Positions 1 to 9,420 of a stretch of 64,000 nt of DNA are shown piece by piece (the stretch's first letter is position 1; the number at the start of each line of letters is the position of its first letter). This DNA is from Adineta ricciae (Eukaryota; Rotifera; Eurotatoria; Adinetida; Adinetidae). The DNA is taken from the NCBI GenBank assembly GCA_905250025.1, contig CAJNOJ010000056.1:186001-250000 (forward strand), given 5' to 3'. The notes beneath the pieces were generated by a model. That model saw only the letters and a program-made list of their open reading frames with translations, was not told the origin of the DNA and searched no databases. Position numbers and translations under genes: made by a program.

Positions 1-446
1 CGTTTGAAAATTTGAAAGAATAAACTGAGGCAGAAACGAGTTTGATCAATAAGATCTTCTAAACAAAGAATAGTTCCCTCGAGTCACGTTCAAGTTAACA
101 AATTCAGACGTATAATTCAAATGCAAGTATAATAAAAGCACCTTGCATTCTCATCCTAGAATTCAACTTCATTATCCAATGAGAATCGAAACGATAGACG
201 GAGCCAGTTGGTCATGTTCGAATGTATTTTGATTATTAGAGGGAAAATTCGATAGGAAACGAAGGCGTTCATGTAAATCACATACTCTGAGTCAAGAATG
301 TGTTTTAATAGTTAATATCTCAATATAGCTATGTACATTTTTGTCTTTGTAATAAAACGATCATAAACAATAGTATTTCGATTGTATAGATAAGAGAAAT
401 ATTACTTTATTCTACGAAACTAAATCATATCAAGCGGCTTTTGTCT
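1..446. other. Non-coding stretch, window start
   Basis: AT-rich sequence downstream of the small minus-strand gene that ends at 447. It probably contains that gene's 3' UTR and intergenic DNA. I see no coding signal, RNA gene or repeat in it. Confidence 0.5.
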
Positions 447-988
447 CTAAACTAGTTTCAGTTGATTATTCACTAATATAAAACGTTGAAGGATAATGTT
501 ATTTGCTTGATTTTCATCATTCTGAATGGTTTTTGATAGCTGCTTTCGGAAGATATCAATTGATTGTTCAACTGAAGTCGTTACATATCTCTTCGTTGTT
601 GCTTGAACAATTGAATTCCATTTCATAACTGTTGTTTCAAACATAATCTCTAATTCTTTGTAAATCTTTTCAGCTAGATGACGTTTGATCTCCTCGGTAG
701 TGATATTAGCAATTGTCAGATCGCGAATCTGTTTCGCATCCATTGGTGGATAATAGGTATACGATGATAGTCGATCAAGTTCGGTCTAAAACTCGAATGA
801 TGATCGTTTGCGATCGATGAAGAAAACCGAAGACATACTTGGTAGTTCTTCGAAATGGTTCCGATATGTTTGGCAATGAGAATCTCCATTGAATTCTTGA
901 AGTCATTGTTCAGATAGTTCGGCGCATCTAGCTCGGAGATGTTTTCATAATCGAGACTTGTTATAGTATGGTATTGTTGTTCGGTCAT
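447..988 (-). CDS. Two-exon gene of unknown function, 162 aa
   Basis: I do not recognise this protein. Exon 1 is 839-988 and exon 2 is 447-785. They are joined by a 53 bp GTATGT...TTTTAG intron in phase 0, and the frame stays open across the junction, so the model is well supported. The product is soluble, charged and mostly predicted helical, with no signal peptide, membrane segment or known motif that I can see. The last 100 residues are rich in Ile, Gln and Lys and could form helical bundles. It lies 113 bp downstream of the Pro/Gln-rich gene on the same strand, so the two could share a transcript. The start chosen is the first ATG of the open frame (MTEQQYHT). Confidence 0.7.
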
Positions 989-1101
989 GTCTCCTTTAAA
1001 CTACTTGTTCTTGTTTCTGTATGTAGTTTTGTATTTTATATTCAGTAAAAAGACAATAAAGACATAGATATGAGTAGACACAGAAAAAGAGAAAAAGTCA
1101 T

Positions 1102-2182
1102 TTATTTCGTGGTTGTATTCGTATTGACATTGGCTGTTGAGGTTTCAAGAAACTTTTTTGCTGCTTCACGTAGTGCACTGAAAGACTCGATTTGAGTTTG
1201 CATTTTATTGGATAGGAATTGATATTGACCAGGATCAACCGGTCGACCAATGGTTGGTAGAATCTGCGTTTGTTGGTGACCGGAATGAGAACTTGCTTCG
1301 ACAACATTTTGTGGTGTGGGCATAAAGCGACGGAAATCATTTTGAATCACAGTGTAATCTTGTAACATACGCTATGTGAAAGAAATATAGTGAAAGAGCA
1401 TGAACAGATCGAACTTAACATACGAGGTTTGATTCAAAGAGATCGAGAGCAACGAGCAGGGATTCATAGCGTTGCACGAGATTTCGAGAGGTTTGAGTAA
1501 GAACTTCCGGTGTTTGTGAACTAAATTTCGTTTCTGGATTGAACAGTCATTCAAAAAGAAAATAGTTTACTTTAAGCGGGCATCATCCATTTGTAATACT
1601 GAAGAATATTCATGAAGGAATGTCTGCAACAAAAGAGACTTGCTAGTAACAGATATTCTTTGACTGTCGTCATACTTTAAGACTAGAATCGAAATTATTA
1701 TATGATCGTTTCAATCTCATCGATAAGTCATCGGGCGGAGGGGCAGCGTGTTGTTGCGGAGGTTGTTGCTGTTGGGGAGGTGCCTGCTGTTGTGGGGGTG
1801 GCGGTGGTAAGGGCTGTTGCTGTTGTTGTGGGGGTGGTTGCTGCATCATCTGCTGCGATGGCATGATACCATGCATCATGGGTTGTCCATAGCCAGGCCC
1901 ACCCATCATCTGTTGTTAAGGCCATACAAGAAATATATCCGACTAACATTCCAATACAAAGATGAAGAGGCTACTTACCGATGGATGACCATAGTGTCCT
2001 TGTGTTGGAGACGGGCCTGGCCCTGCTTGTTGGACGTACTGTGGTGAGGCAACCGCTACGTTGTAAGGCGGAACTGTTTGCGGACTTGCCATATGGCTTG
2101 TCATACCCGGCGGTGCATGCACACCAGTTGAACCCATCGGCTGACCTTGTAACGGTTGAGGAGGTCCGGGAAAGCGATTCAT
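1102..2182 (-). CDS. Pro/Gln-rich protein, possible Mediator subunit 29
   Basis: The gene has five exons with phase-checked introns near 1918-1976, 1622-1673, 1535-1574 and 1370-1421. The N-terminal half is a low-complexity P/Q/G/M region with poly-Gln and poly-Pro runs. The C-terminal half is helical. Its layout matches metazoan MED29: an SLKTFLHEYSSVL helix, then LVQRYESLLVALDLFESNL, then VDPGQYQFLSNKMQTQI. The last segment compares with the LPYPQYLAVIKAQI region that I recall from vertebrate MED29. If correct, it is a tail-region subunit of the Mediator coactivator in the nucleus. The assignment is by eye only; another coiled-coil nuclear coactivator is possible. The start ATG at 2182 follows a TTTTTGCAG acceptor directly, so the 5' end is either spliced to a leader or continues into an upstream exon. 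Confidence 0.5.
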
Positions 2183-3069
2183 CTGCAAAAATACATTGAT
2201 ACTTCTCTTTTGAATTCTGTTACAACATGGATGAACTTCAACGCCGAGCGACAAGGATAACTGATCACCGAGAAAATCTTTCGGATTCATTTCGTCAATT
2301 TGTTTATTCAAAGACAAAAAAATTTATCTTTTTCTTTTCTTTTTCGTTAGCATTGTGTCCATCATTGAAGTACAAGCATATACAAGTTCAACGCAACAGA
2401 ACGTGGTTGAAAACAACAGGTAGCAAACGAGAGAGAAGAAATAGAAAAATAAGGATGGAAAAATCAAATATGATGTCAGACATGCTAGTGTAGTAATAAA
2501 AAAAAAACCGAAGAGAAAACAGAAATGAATAACAAATAACAAGAGCTCATTCGTTTATGAGAAAAAGCCAACATAAACAATGAAAAGAGAAACTGTTCAA
2601 ACAGAAGACCAAAGAAAGAAAGATATAGACAAAAATGAGTAACATGTGTTTTTTTTTCAAACAAAAACCTGAGAAACGAAGAAGATGTTTGTTTTTGAAA
2701 TCAAACGTAGCTTTTTATGTAAAAGTATGGATACAGGAAGGCTTTTTCTGAATTCGAAAAAAGAAAACAGAAAGAAATCTTCGCAAGATTGTGATGATCT
2801 CTCGATTAATGATGCTAAATACAGAACGGAAGAAACTGATTTTCCTAAAAGACAAAAAACGAAACCAATTCGTTCAGACCGAAACGAACAAACTACTATT
2901 CATCGCGCAAGAGAGAGAGAGAGAGAAAGAAACAAAATATGGCCGACAAAGACAGACACGTGCGACTAGAAAACGAAAGAAAAGGAACCGTGCTGGTGTA
3001 TATGCGAAACAACAAATAAACACACACCGGAAGGAAAAAAAAGAAGCAAGAAAATCGTGTTATTCAACG
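2183..3069. other. Purine-rich non-coding stretch, probable 3' UTR
   Basis: This is the stretch between the lark-like stop (3070) and the next minus-strand gene. On the plus strand it is A/G-rich, with poly-A runs and a GAGAGA microsatellite near 2910-2930. Open frames here are low-complexity Lys/Arg-rich shadows. It probably contains the 3' UTR of the lark-like gene. Confidence 0.5.
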
Positions 3070-5015
3070 TCAAACCAGATTATGACCATAGGAAAGAGGA
3101 TAATGAGTATTATCGGGTGCGGTTGTAATTAATGGAGAGAGATGATTGTAACGTGAGGATTGATTATCATTTGAATAGAGTTTATTGAACGGATCGAAAG
3201 CATTGAATAACGAGGAAAGAAGAGTTTCTTGACAGACAGCTGATGAACACGATGGAGGAACAGCATTGAATGTATTAGTTACATCATTAATTGAATTATC
3301 AGCTGGTTTATTCTGAACAGGTTGGTCAGATGACGACGATTCAAGTAAAGCAACAATATCAGATGGTTGGTAAACTTTTGATTGCGACGTAGTCGATGAT
3401 GGAGTGTTCAATTCCGATGACGACGAGAAAATTGAGTTCGTATCAATGAATGGTGAGAGGTCAAGTCGATGGTTCGATGAAGAATTTGTTAAGCTAAAGA
3501 AACGATTTGTCGTAAGGAATATAGGAAACATCATGAAAATTAACCTACTTATCAAAAATTGGCTGATTTTCATTGTTAGTGGTAGTGAATAGATGGTGAT
3601 GGGGATGTTGCTGTAAAAATGATTGCTGTTGCTCTTGCATAATTGTCATGAGAGCCAGATTTTGATTGAACGTCTGATGAGCTTTCATTGGCGAGTGACT
3701 GTTGTAGAATTGGTTGTTTGTCGGACATGATTGAGTCAACAATGTTGATGGGCGAGTACGGGGCGACGATGGAGTTGACATTTCAGCTAGAATCAAGAAA
3801 TATGAAATGGTTTCTTCAACGATTTCGACATACAAGTAAATGAATTAAGTCTCGGTGGTGTCGAATTGGTAGGTGATACTTGCGCTTGCTGTTGTTTTCG
3901 TCCAGATGCGCGTGACCATTCAACAATGAGGTGTCGATCTTTCCACGCAAATCCATTCAGTGCCATTAAAGCTCGCTCTGCTTCTGTAAATGTTTTAAAT
4001 GTTATAAATGCATAATAATCCCAAAGGATCACGCAGTCCACTACATAGCCAAATGCAGAAAATAATTGCTGCAATTCATTTGCTTTACAATTATCTGGTA
4101 AATTAGTACAATACAATTTTGGTAATTCTCCACTGCTGCCCGTGTCTAAAAACGAGAAATCGCCGATTAGAATCGGTTTTGCGTACGAATTAAAAATTAG
4201 AATGGATTCTTTTTTGTTGAACGGATGAATACCTCAGCTTATCTTAACGAAAGTGTATTGCCATGGTTTTTTAGCAAAGGTGTCCAAAAGATTGCTCATC
4301 CCTGGTATCGAACCGTTCGTCTACTTCCACGCAACCATTCAACTAAAATTACCTGTTTTAATCAGTTTATTTGGTTTCATATGATTTAGTTTCAATGCCA
4401 ATGCTGCCATTTGCTCGGTTGGAAGGTTGGGATATGAATTGTAATGATTCGTCAACGTTTGAGAGAGGGGTGATGGAGGACGAAAAAACTTATAATTATC
4501 TGAAAGTTTTGCTGGTGGAGATTGCTGTTGAAGAGTATTTGTCGTCATTTGAAGCTCGGGATATACAGATTGTTGATTTAGGCTGGTATGATAATAGGAT
4601 AGAGTCGAAGATGGATCGAGAAGCATAAGTTGTTCAGGTGGTTGAGATATAGAAGCATGAGTTTCCTTTGGTTGTGGACGAAAACGTGATGTCGATAGTT
4701 GAACAATCAGTTTTCGATTGAGAAACATGGCACCATTCGATTGTTCAAGAGCATGACGAGCTAAATACGCAATGAGTATTCTTCCGGACTCCTCAATCTT
4801 AACTTACCTTCTTCCATCGTCGCGTAGTGAACAAAGGCATATGAATTCCACATGACTACAAAGCAACTGATCAGTTACAATTCGAACTCTGTCATTGACT
4901 TACTTGCACATTCTTGTACTCGACCGAAACGTGAGAAAAATTGTTGCAATTGTTGTCGAGTAGCTGAACTCGGAAAATTCGTTACATAAAGTTTCGTCTC
5001 TATTGCTGTAGCCAT
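3070..5015 (-). CDS. RBM4: Two-RRM RNA-binding protein of the lark/RBM4 type
   Basis: Two RNA recognition motifs can be read across exons. RRM1 starts near residue 6 (KLYVTNFPSSATRQQLQQLF) and its RNP1 reads NSYAFVHY. It is followed by LIVQLSTSRFRPQP, the signature found in lark/RBM4 after an RRM (QLSTSRLR). RRM2 starts KLYCTNLPDNCKANELQQLF, with RNP1 DYYAFITF. The tail is Ser/Gln/Asn-rich and disordered; I do not see the CCHC zinc knuckle that lark/RBM4 usually carries. In flies and mammals this family controls splicing and translation, including of clock and muscle mRNAs. Exon junctions near 4912, 4806, 4352/4146, 3836 and 3548 keep the frame. The ATG at 5015 is directly preceded by an ATATTTTAG acceptor, 152 bp downstream of the eEF1B stop on the same strand. 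Confidence 0.82.
4147..4351 (-). other. Long intron with tRNA B-box-like sequence
   Basis: This intron separates the two RRM regions and is about four times longer than its neighbours. On the minus strand it contains GGTTCGATACC, which fits the RNA polymerase III B-box consensus GGTTCGANTCC with one mismatch. A TAGTTGAATGG stretch upstream resembles an A box. The T-arm stem does not close properly, so this is not an intact tRNA. A tRNA-derived SINE fragment is possible. Confidence 0.25.
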
Positions 5016-5167
5016 CTAAAATATGAACACATGTAGTATTCTTTGGATATTTTCTTTCTCTTTCTTTTAAAATCAATTTTTATTTCATCACGTTTTGGAG
5101 CTGTTCATTTCAAAAAAAAACCGAAAAAGACCAAAAACCGATGTTATACAGAAAGATAAGTAAAACT

Positions 5168-6204
5168 TTATATTTTTTGAAATGAAGCAATATCAACGGA
5201 TTGAACATGATCTTCGAACGCTGTAATACGTTCTTCGAGAAGATCCGTACCAACCTAAAGAGTAGAGATACGTTTCCTAGAGATCTACAAGTCAATTAGC
5301 ACGTACTTTATCGTCTTCAACTACACATGTAATTTGTAATTTCTTGATACCATAGGCAAGTGGAACGAAACGAGCTATGCAAACAATCGAGTACATCTTT
5401 CTAGAGTAGATGTCTACTTACAAGCACCCCAGAGAAGTCCATCAACTTCAATTGAGCGAACGTTCTTTTCAAGTTCTTCCATGTTAGTTTCATCGTCCCA
5501 TGGTTTAACCTGATTTCAGAGGAGAAATGTTCATTTTCCGGAATAATTTACCTATGTGATACATACATCAAGAATGATGGTACTCTTAGCGACAATAACC
5601 GGTTCTAAAGGAAAAGACAATTTACTTCTGGTAGGGAAAAAGTTGTGCTAGTAGACGCCTTACTGTTTGCTTTCTTGGCAGCATAAGCAGCTAAACGTTG
5701 TTTGGTTTGTTCACTTTCTTCTTCATCTTCATCACCGAAGAGATCAACATCGTCATCATCAGCGGCAGCAGCTGCAGGTTTTCTCTCAGCTGGATTGACC
5801 GAAAGAGATTTGAATTCATGTTTTTGTTGGCTATCTTGACCGTGTTGACGTCCGTAATGATCAATTGATTGACGTTCACCTTCGAATCTAAGGTCAATCG
5901 AGTCAAATTCGATGAAAATTTCTGAAAACGGCGAATTTTATCTACTTTTTTCTTTCAGCATCGTTGAATGATGCAATGTGTTTGTACCAACGAAGAGCGT
6001 TTTCAAGATCAGCCGACGGAGCTTTCTTGACTGCTTCGAAAACGACAACATCCCCTTGTGTTGGACGATATCTGTTGATAAATTGGAAAGAAATAGTTTC
6101 GCAAGGAAGACAACTTGAACGAACCCTTCGATATATGATTTGTCAGCAAGGAAATTGTTAAGAAGAAGAAGACCGTCGCGAGATTGAAGATCACCGAAAC
6201 CCAT
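5168..6204 (-). CDS. EEF1B2: Translation elongation factor eEF1B beta/delta subunit
   Basis: This is the guanine nucleotide exchange factor that recycles eEF1A-GDP to eEF1A-GTP during protein synthesis. The N-terminal GST-C-like region reads [24 protein letters not shown], and the spliced join restores [19 protein letters not shown] charged middle follows, with an acidic [16 protein letters not shown] cluster typical of eEF1B (the phosphorylated acidic region before the GEF domain). The C-terminal GEF domain runs from [20 protein letters not shown] through [28 protein letters not shown] and ends in [10 protein letters not shown], the family's conserved end. Short introns interrupt it at about 6066-6120, 5890-5950, 5605-5660, 5512-5568, 5374-5421 and 5257-5307. 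The first ATG of the open frame is the expected eEF1B start. It is the first gene in a minus-strand row with the lark-like gene. Confidence 0.93.
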
Positions 6205-7930
6205 TTTAGTCGAATCGAAGATGATGAGTAGAAAAGACGAAGATGACTCTAGAAAACAATGGAAAATACAAGAACTTTCTCGTATCGATTAATTGTTTTT
6301 CTTCCACATATATTCGTTCTTATAAATCAACGTACATGAATCCACTGTTTACCCATCGAATTGTCGATATCGTTTGTTTATACTTCCGTCTCAGTTGCCA
6401 CAAGAAAAACGAGCATATTCTCTGTATTGAAAAAAAATGAAAACTACTATTGAAAGTTGTTTAAAAGTTCAAATTCAACGAAAAGTTGCCAAGTGCATAA
6501 GTGCGTTAGCCCAATATGTAGTCTTGGATAGAGGAACGCAAAATGACGATCTCTTTATCGAGTGAAATATGATATACGGATAGTTTTTCGTTTGATCAGT
6601 TTCTTATTATAAATAAGGCAAACGAAAGTGGTTTCATCTTCACATGCGTAGATTATTATTATCAAAATTTTGTATGGCTACATGTTTCATGTATAGAACG
6701 TTCACAAAAGGACCTAATTGATGGTACTTTTCCTAATATTGAATCTTTTCTAGATTATTTGCTCCCAGATCAACAAATCCGATCGGATTCCTGGAAACGG
6801 AATTGCATTGGAATCCGACTAGAAAAATCCCGTCGGTTGTTGCAAATTTTATGAGCGATCTTTTTAGCTATGTTCTATGATGACCCTTAGAAAATCCATG
6901 TTTCGGATCCGACATGGGATCCGAGACCGTCGGAATCAGGGTTACCAATTGTTCAGATCTCAAATGGGGTATTGGAGATGAGAAATGGGGTGCACGAGAG
7001 GTACACCTTTCCTCCAAATAGGGTACAGACGTGAGGTACAAAATTTCTCCGGAAATATATCAGATCTATTCGAAGAAGAAGTCCACAAAACACTTATTAT
7101 TGCCGGAAAATCATTTTATCTTCTCTCTCTCTCTCTGTAAGATATGTTGTGAGATGTTTGTTTTCAGACAAAAAAGTCATATAAATAAAAACAGTCTCAA
7201 TATGTTTCTTAATGAAAAAACTGGAATGCACAATGATTTTTCGATTTTCTTCAAGCCAGCTAAAATAGCAGCATGTAAACTTCTCAAATACAAGGAGTTT
7301 AATCGATTCAAGATCGACTGTGACTTCCAGGACGTCGTGAGAAATGTAAACTAATATATAGTTCACTCATCAGATAATGAAATTCCCGTATCGTCACAAC
7401 TACGACAATACTGCCAGAGAATCACGGTCTCTTTTTAAAATTTTTTGCTATAATCCCCAACAATCAGTATTTTCACTGCCAAAATCGTACATCGTTCACG
7501 ATCTTGTAGTGAAAATCAATGAAAGTCATCAGCTTTAGCAACATATATATTCATAGTTGTATCATTAGTCTAATTACTCACTTGCAGTAGAGCCATCGAC
7601 TCTTTTTTAACTGATGAGACAGAATAGTTTAATACGGTCAGTTTGTTTAACTAAAGTGATGTGATCGGTTAATTGTCACCACCTTGTTGAAAGAGTTTCA
7701 GAAAATTCTCGATCCTGGAAATAACTTGCGAAGTCATCTCTTTAACAATTGGAGCAAAGCCCACGACAAGATCGTGAACTTTTAAGCAATTTGGACGACG
7801 TGGTTTTACATTTCTCATCTGCACGAAATTCAGGAGAGAAGTTGTAGCAAAAAGTCTGCTCTAGTTTTCAATAAAAAGATGCTATACTACGTATTGTTTA
7901 TAAGAGTCTATTAAAAAATATCGAAATGGG
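6205..7930. other. AT-rich intergenic stretch with one TIR element
   Basis: This stretch lies upstream of eEF1B and has no conserved coding sequence. It contains the CCCAGAT-ended element at 6764-6968 and otherwise AT-rich unique sequence. The frames near 7031-7366 overlap on both strands and show no family resemblance. Confidence 0.5.
6764..6968 (+). mobile_element. Short TIR element, CCCAGRTC family, diverged copy
   Basis: This stretch is about 80-90% identical by eye, in inverse orientation, to 22416-22675. The shared core includes ATCCGATCGGATTCCTGG, AAATCCCGTCGGTTGTTGC and TGAGCGATCTTTTTAGCTA. The left end reads CCCAGATCAACAAATCC and matches the terminal repeat of the other copy. The right end is eroded (GTTCAGATCTCAAATGG). 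It has no coding capacity, so it is a non-autonomous DNA-transposon-like element. Confidence 0.6.
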
Positions 7931-7944
7931 GTGCTGTACCCCAA

Positions 7945-8307
7945 ATGGAGACTCATTGGACTATTGCTATCTCATTATTTCTCATATTATATTCTTTGCA
8001 ATGGTTGTACATTACACATTCATGTGATAATCAAGTTCTCCAATCTTATACCAATCGATCTAAATGGAGTGAACTTGAATCATGCTTTGCGTTATATTCT
8101 TCGTTTGGACTTGCCGTTATTGTTGCTAAATTATCATTTGGTTTATCTCAAATTTATGATGATCCTACCCATTTATTGATGTTATCTGTAACGCAGGCTT
8201 TCGATGTAATACATAAGGATCTTAAGCAAATATTCAATGAACTGTGGACATGTCTATCGAATGGATTAACAAAAGTGTATGAAATGATGACACTTCTGAA
8301 TTTATAG
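7945..8307 (+). CDS. Orphan open frame with hydrophobic N-terminus, 120 aa
   Basis: I do not recognise this. It is an uninterrupted 120-codon frame inside the repeat-rich block. Residues 5-25 (TIAISLFLILYSLQWLYI) form a likely membrane anchor or signal segment. A second hydrophobic stretch around 47-65 contains SSFGLAVIVAKLSFGL. The remainder is amphipathic. No splice-supported extension or homology is evident. It may be a degraded gene or a chance frame. It follows the phrase ATGGGGTGCTGTACCCCA, a short palindrome-like sequence. Confidence 0.3.
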   Translation: METHWTIAISLFLILYSLQWLYITHSCDNQVLQSYTNRSKWSELESCFALYSSFGLAVIVAKLSFGLSQIYDDPTHLLMLSVTQAFDVIHKDLKQIFNELWTCLSNGLTKVYEMMTLLNL

Positions 8308-9420
8308 AACTGGCATTTTGTACATTATTGTTAAAATCTATGCCACACCTGTTCGACTTTTTCCTCAAAACATTAGAGAAAACAGCAAATGTTTAATTGG
8401 TATATTTAAAAATAAACCAGTTTCATTTTCCACTTTCGATTGTTCCTTTTTAGATTGGAAAAAGTTTCTTCTTCAAACGATTCACCTTTTAAGATATGTT
8501 CAAGTTTATCAACATTGAAAGTTCATTATGAAGATATACATTAAATCGTTTTTTCATTACATGCTAAACAAGTAGCGCTCATCCTTTGGATTCGCTGACC
8601 CTTTTCTCGAAGAATTGTCCCAGTGCTGACCACATTCAAACACTTTGAAAGACAACTAAAGCACTGCGATTGCTACTAGTCCTCAACTGAACCATGGCAT
8701 TATATCACACACTGAAGTGAATAGAAGATAGAGATTATTCTTTTTCAGAAACCGAACCGATTAGCCATTTGTCTGTGAGTAATTCTCGAGAACTAACTGT
8801 GTTGACTGAAAACCCCATTCTCAATGGCTAGTCGCTCGTCAACCTCCCTCCGGACGGCCACTCACGACCAGCCATTCGCCTTTTTCATATGTTGTTCTAT
8901 TTTCACATTACTCGCATGAAAATTTTACACATTAGCCTGTCTCTTTTCTCTGCTTTCAACAAAATAATGCCTTCTCCAATATTTTCATTGAGGAATATAC
9001 ATTTGCCGAAGCCTGATAAGGCTATTCCAAGTATACACTTTAAGATTAGTCTGGAATTTAAACGCCAAGTCGTTCGTCGGCCACTCACGGCTAGCCATTG
9101 GCACATATACGATTAGTTTCCCATTTTCACGCCGAACAGTTGACTCGCTCATAACTGATCGGTTTCTCATCCCAGATATTGAAACTTTACATAATAGTGT
9201 GATTTTTGTCACAGATTCTACTCTTTTCTCCACTTGCGGAACTCGATAATTGAGTGGTCTCGTTCTCAAAAAGAGTATTAGTTAAATTTTCTTAAAGATC
9301 ATTTAAACTATCTGCGTCTTTCAACTCTCATTTACACTGAGTCGGTCTGCAACTGAAGCTGTCAAAATTCAACATAACTGTGCAATTTACAGGACATTTT
9401 CTATTACTCTTTTCAATTTA
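8308..9420. repeat. Diverged interspersed repeat sequence
   Basis: There is no gene here. The stretch contains AGTAGCGCTCATC and GGATTCGCTGACCC near 8571-8610, which recur near 21206-21236. It also holds two copies of a GC-richer motif with the core TCGTTCGTCG...CACTCACG near 8824-8880 and 9063-9104. It therefore belongs to the same repeat family as 21200-22110 and probably extends the duplicated unit that starts at 9421. Confidence 0.5.
8824..9104 (+). repeat. Two copies of the CGTTCGTCG/CACTCACG motif
   Basis: GC-rich blocks at 8824-8880 and 9063-9104 have the form GGCTAGTCGYTCGTCR ... CCACTCACGRCYAGCC. The ends GGCTAG and CTAGCC are inverted. Further copies lie at 9530-9585, 12070-12122 and 21506-21556. 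The blocks stand out against the AT-rich background. Confidence 0.5.

Noticed and set aside
4300..4350. Intact tRNA gene
   Set aside because: The T-arm stem does not pair and A-to-B box spacing is too short; at most a remnant.
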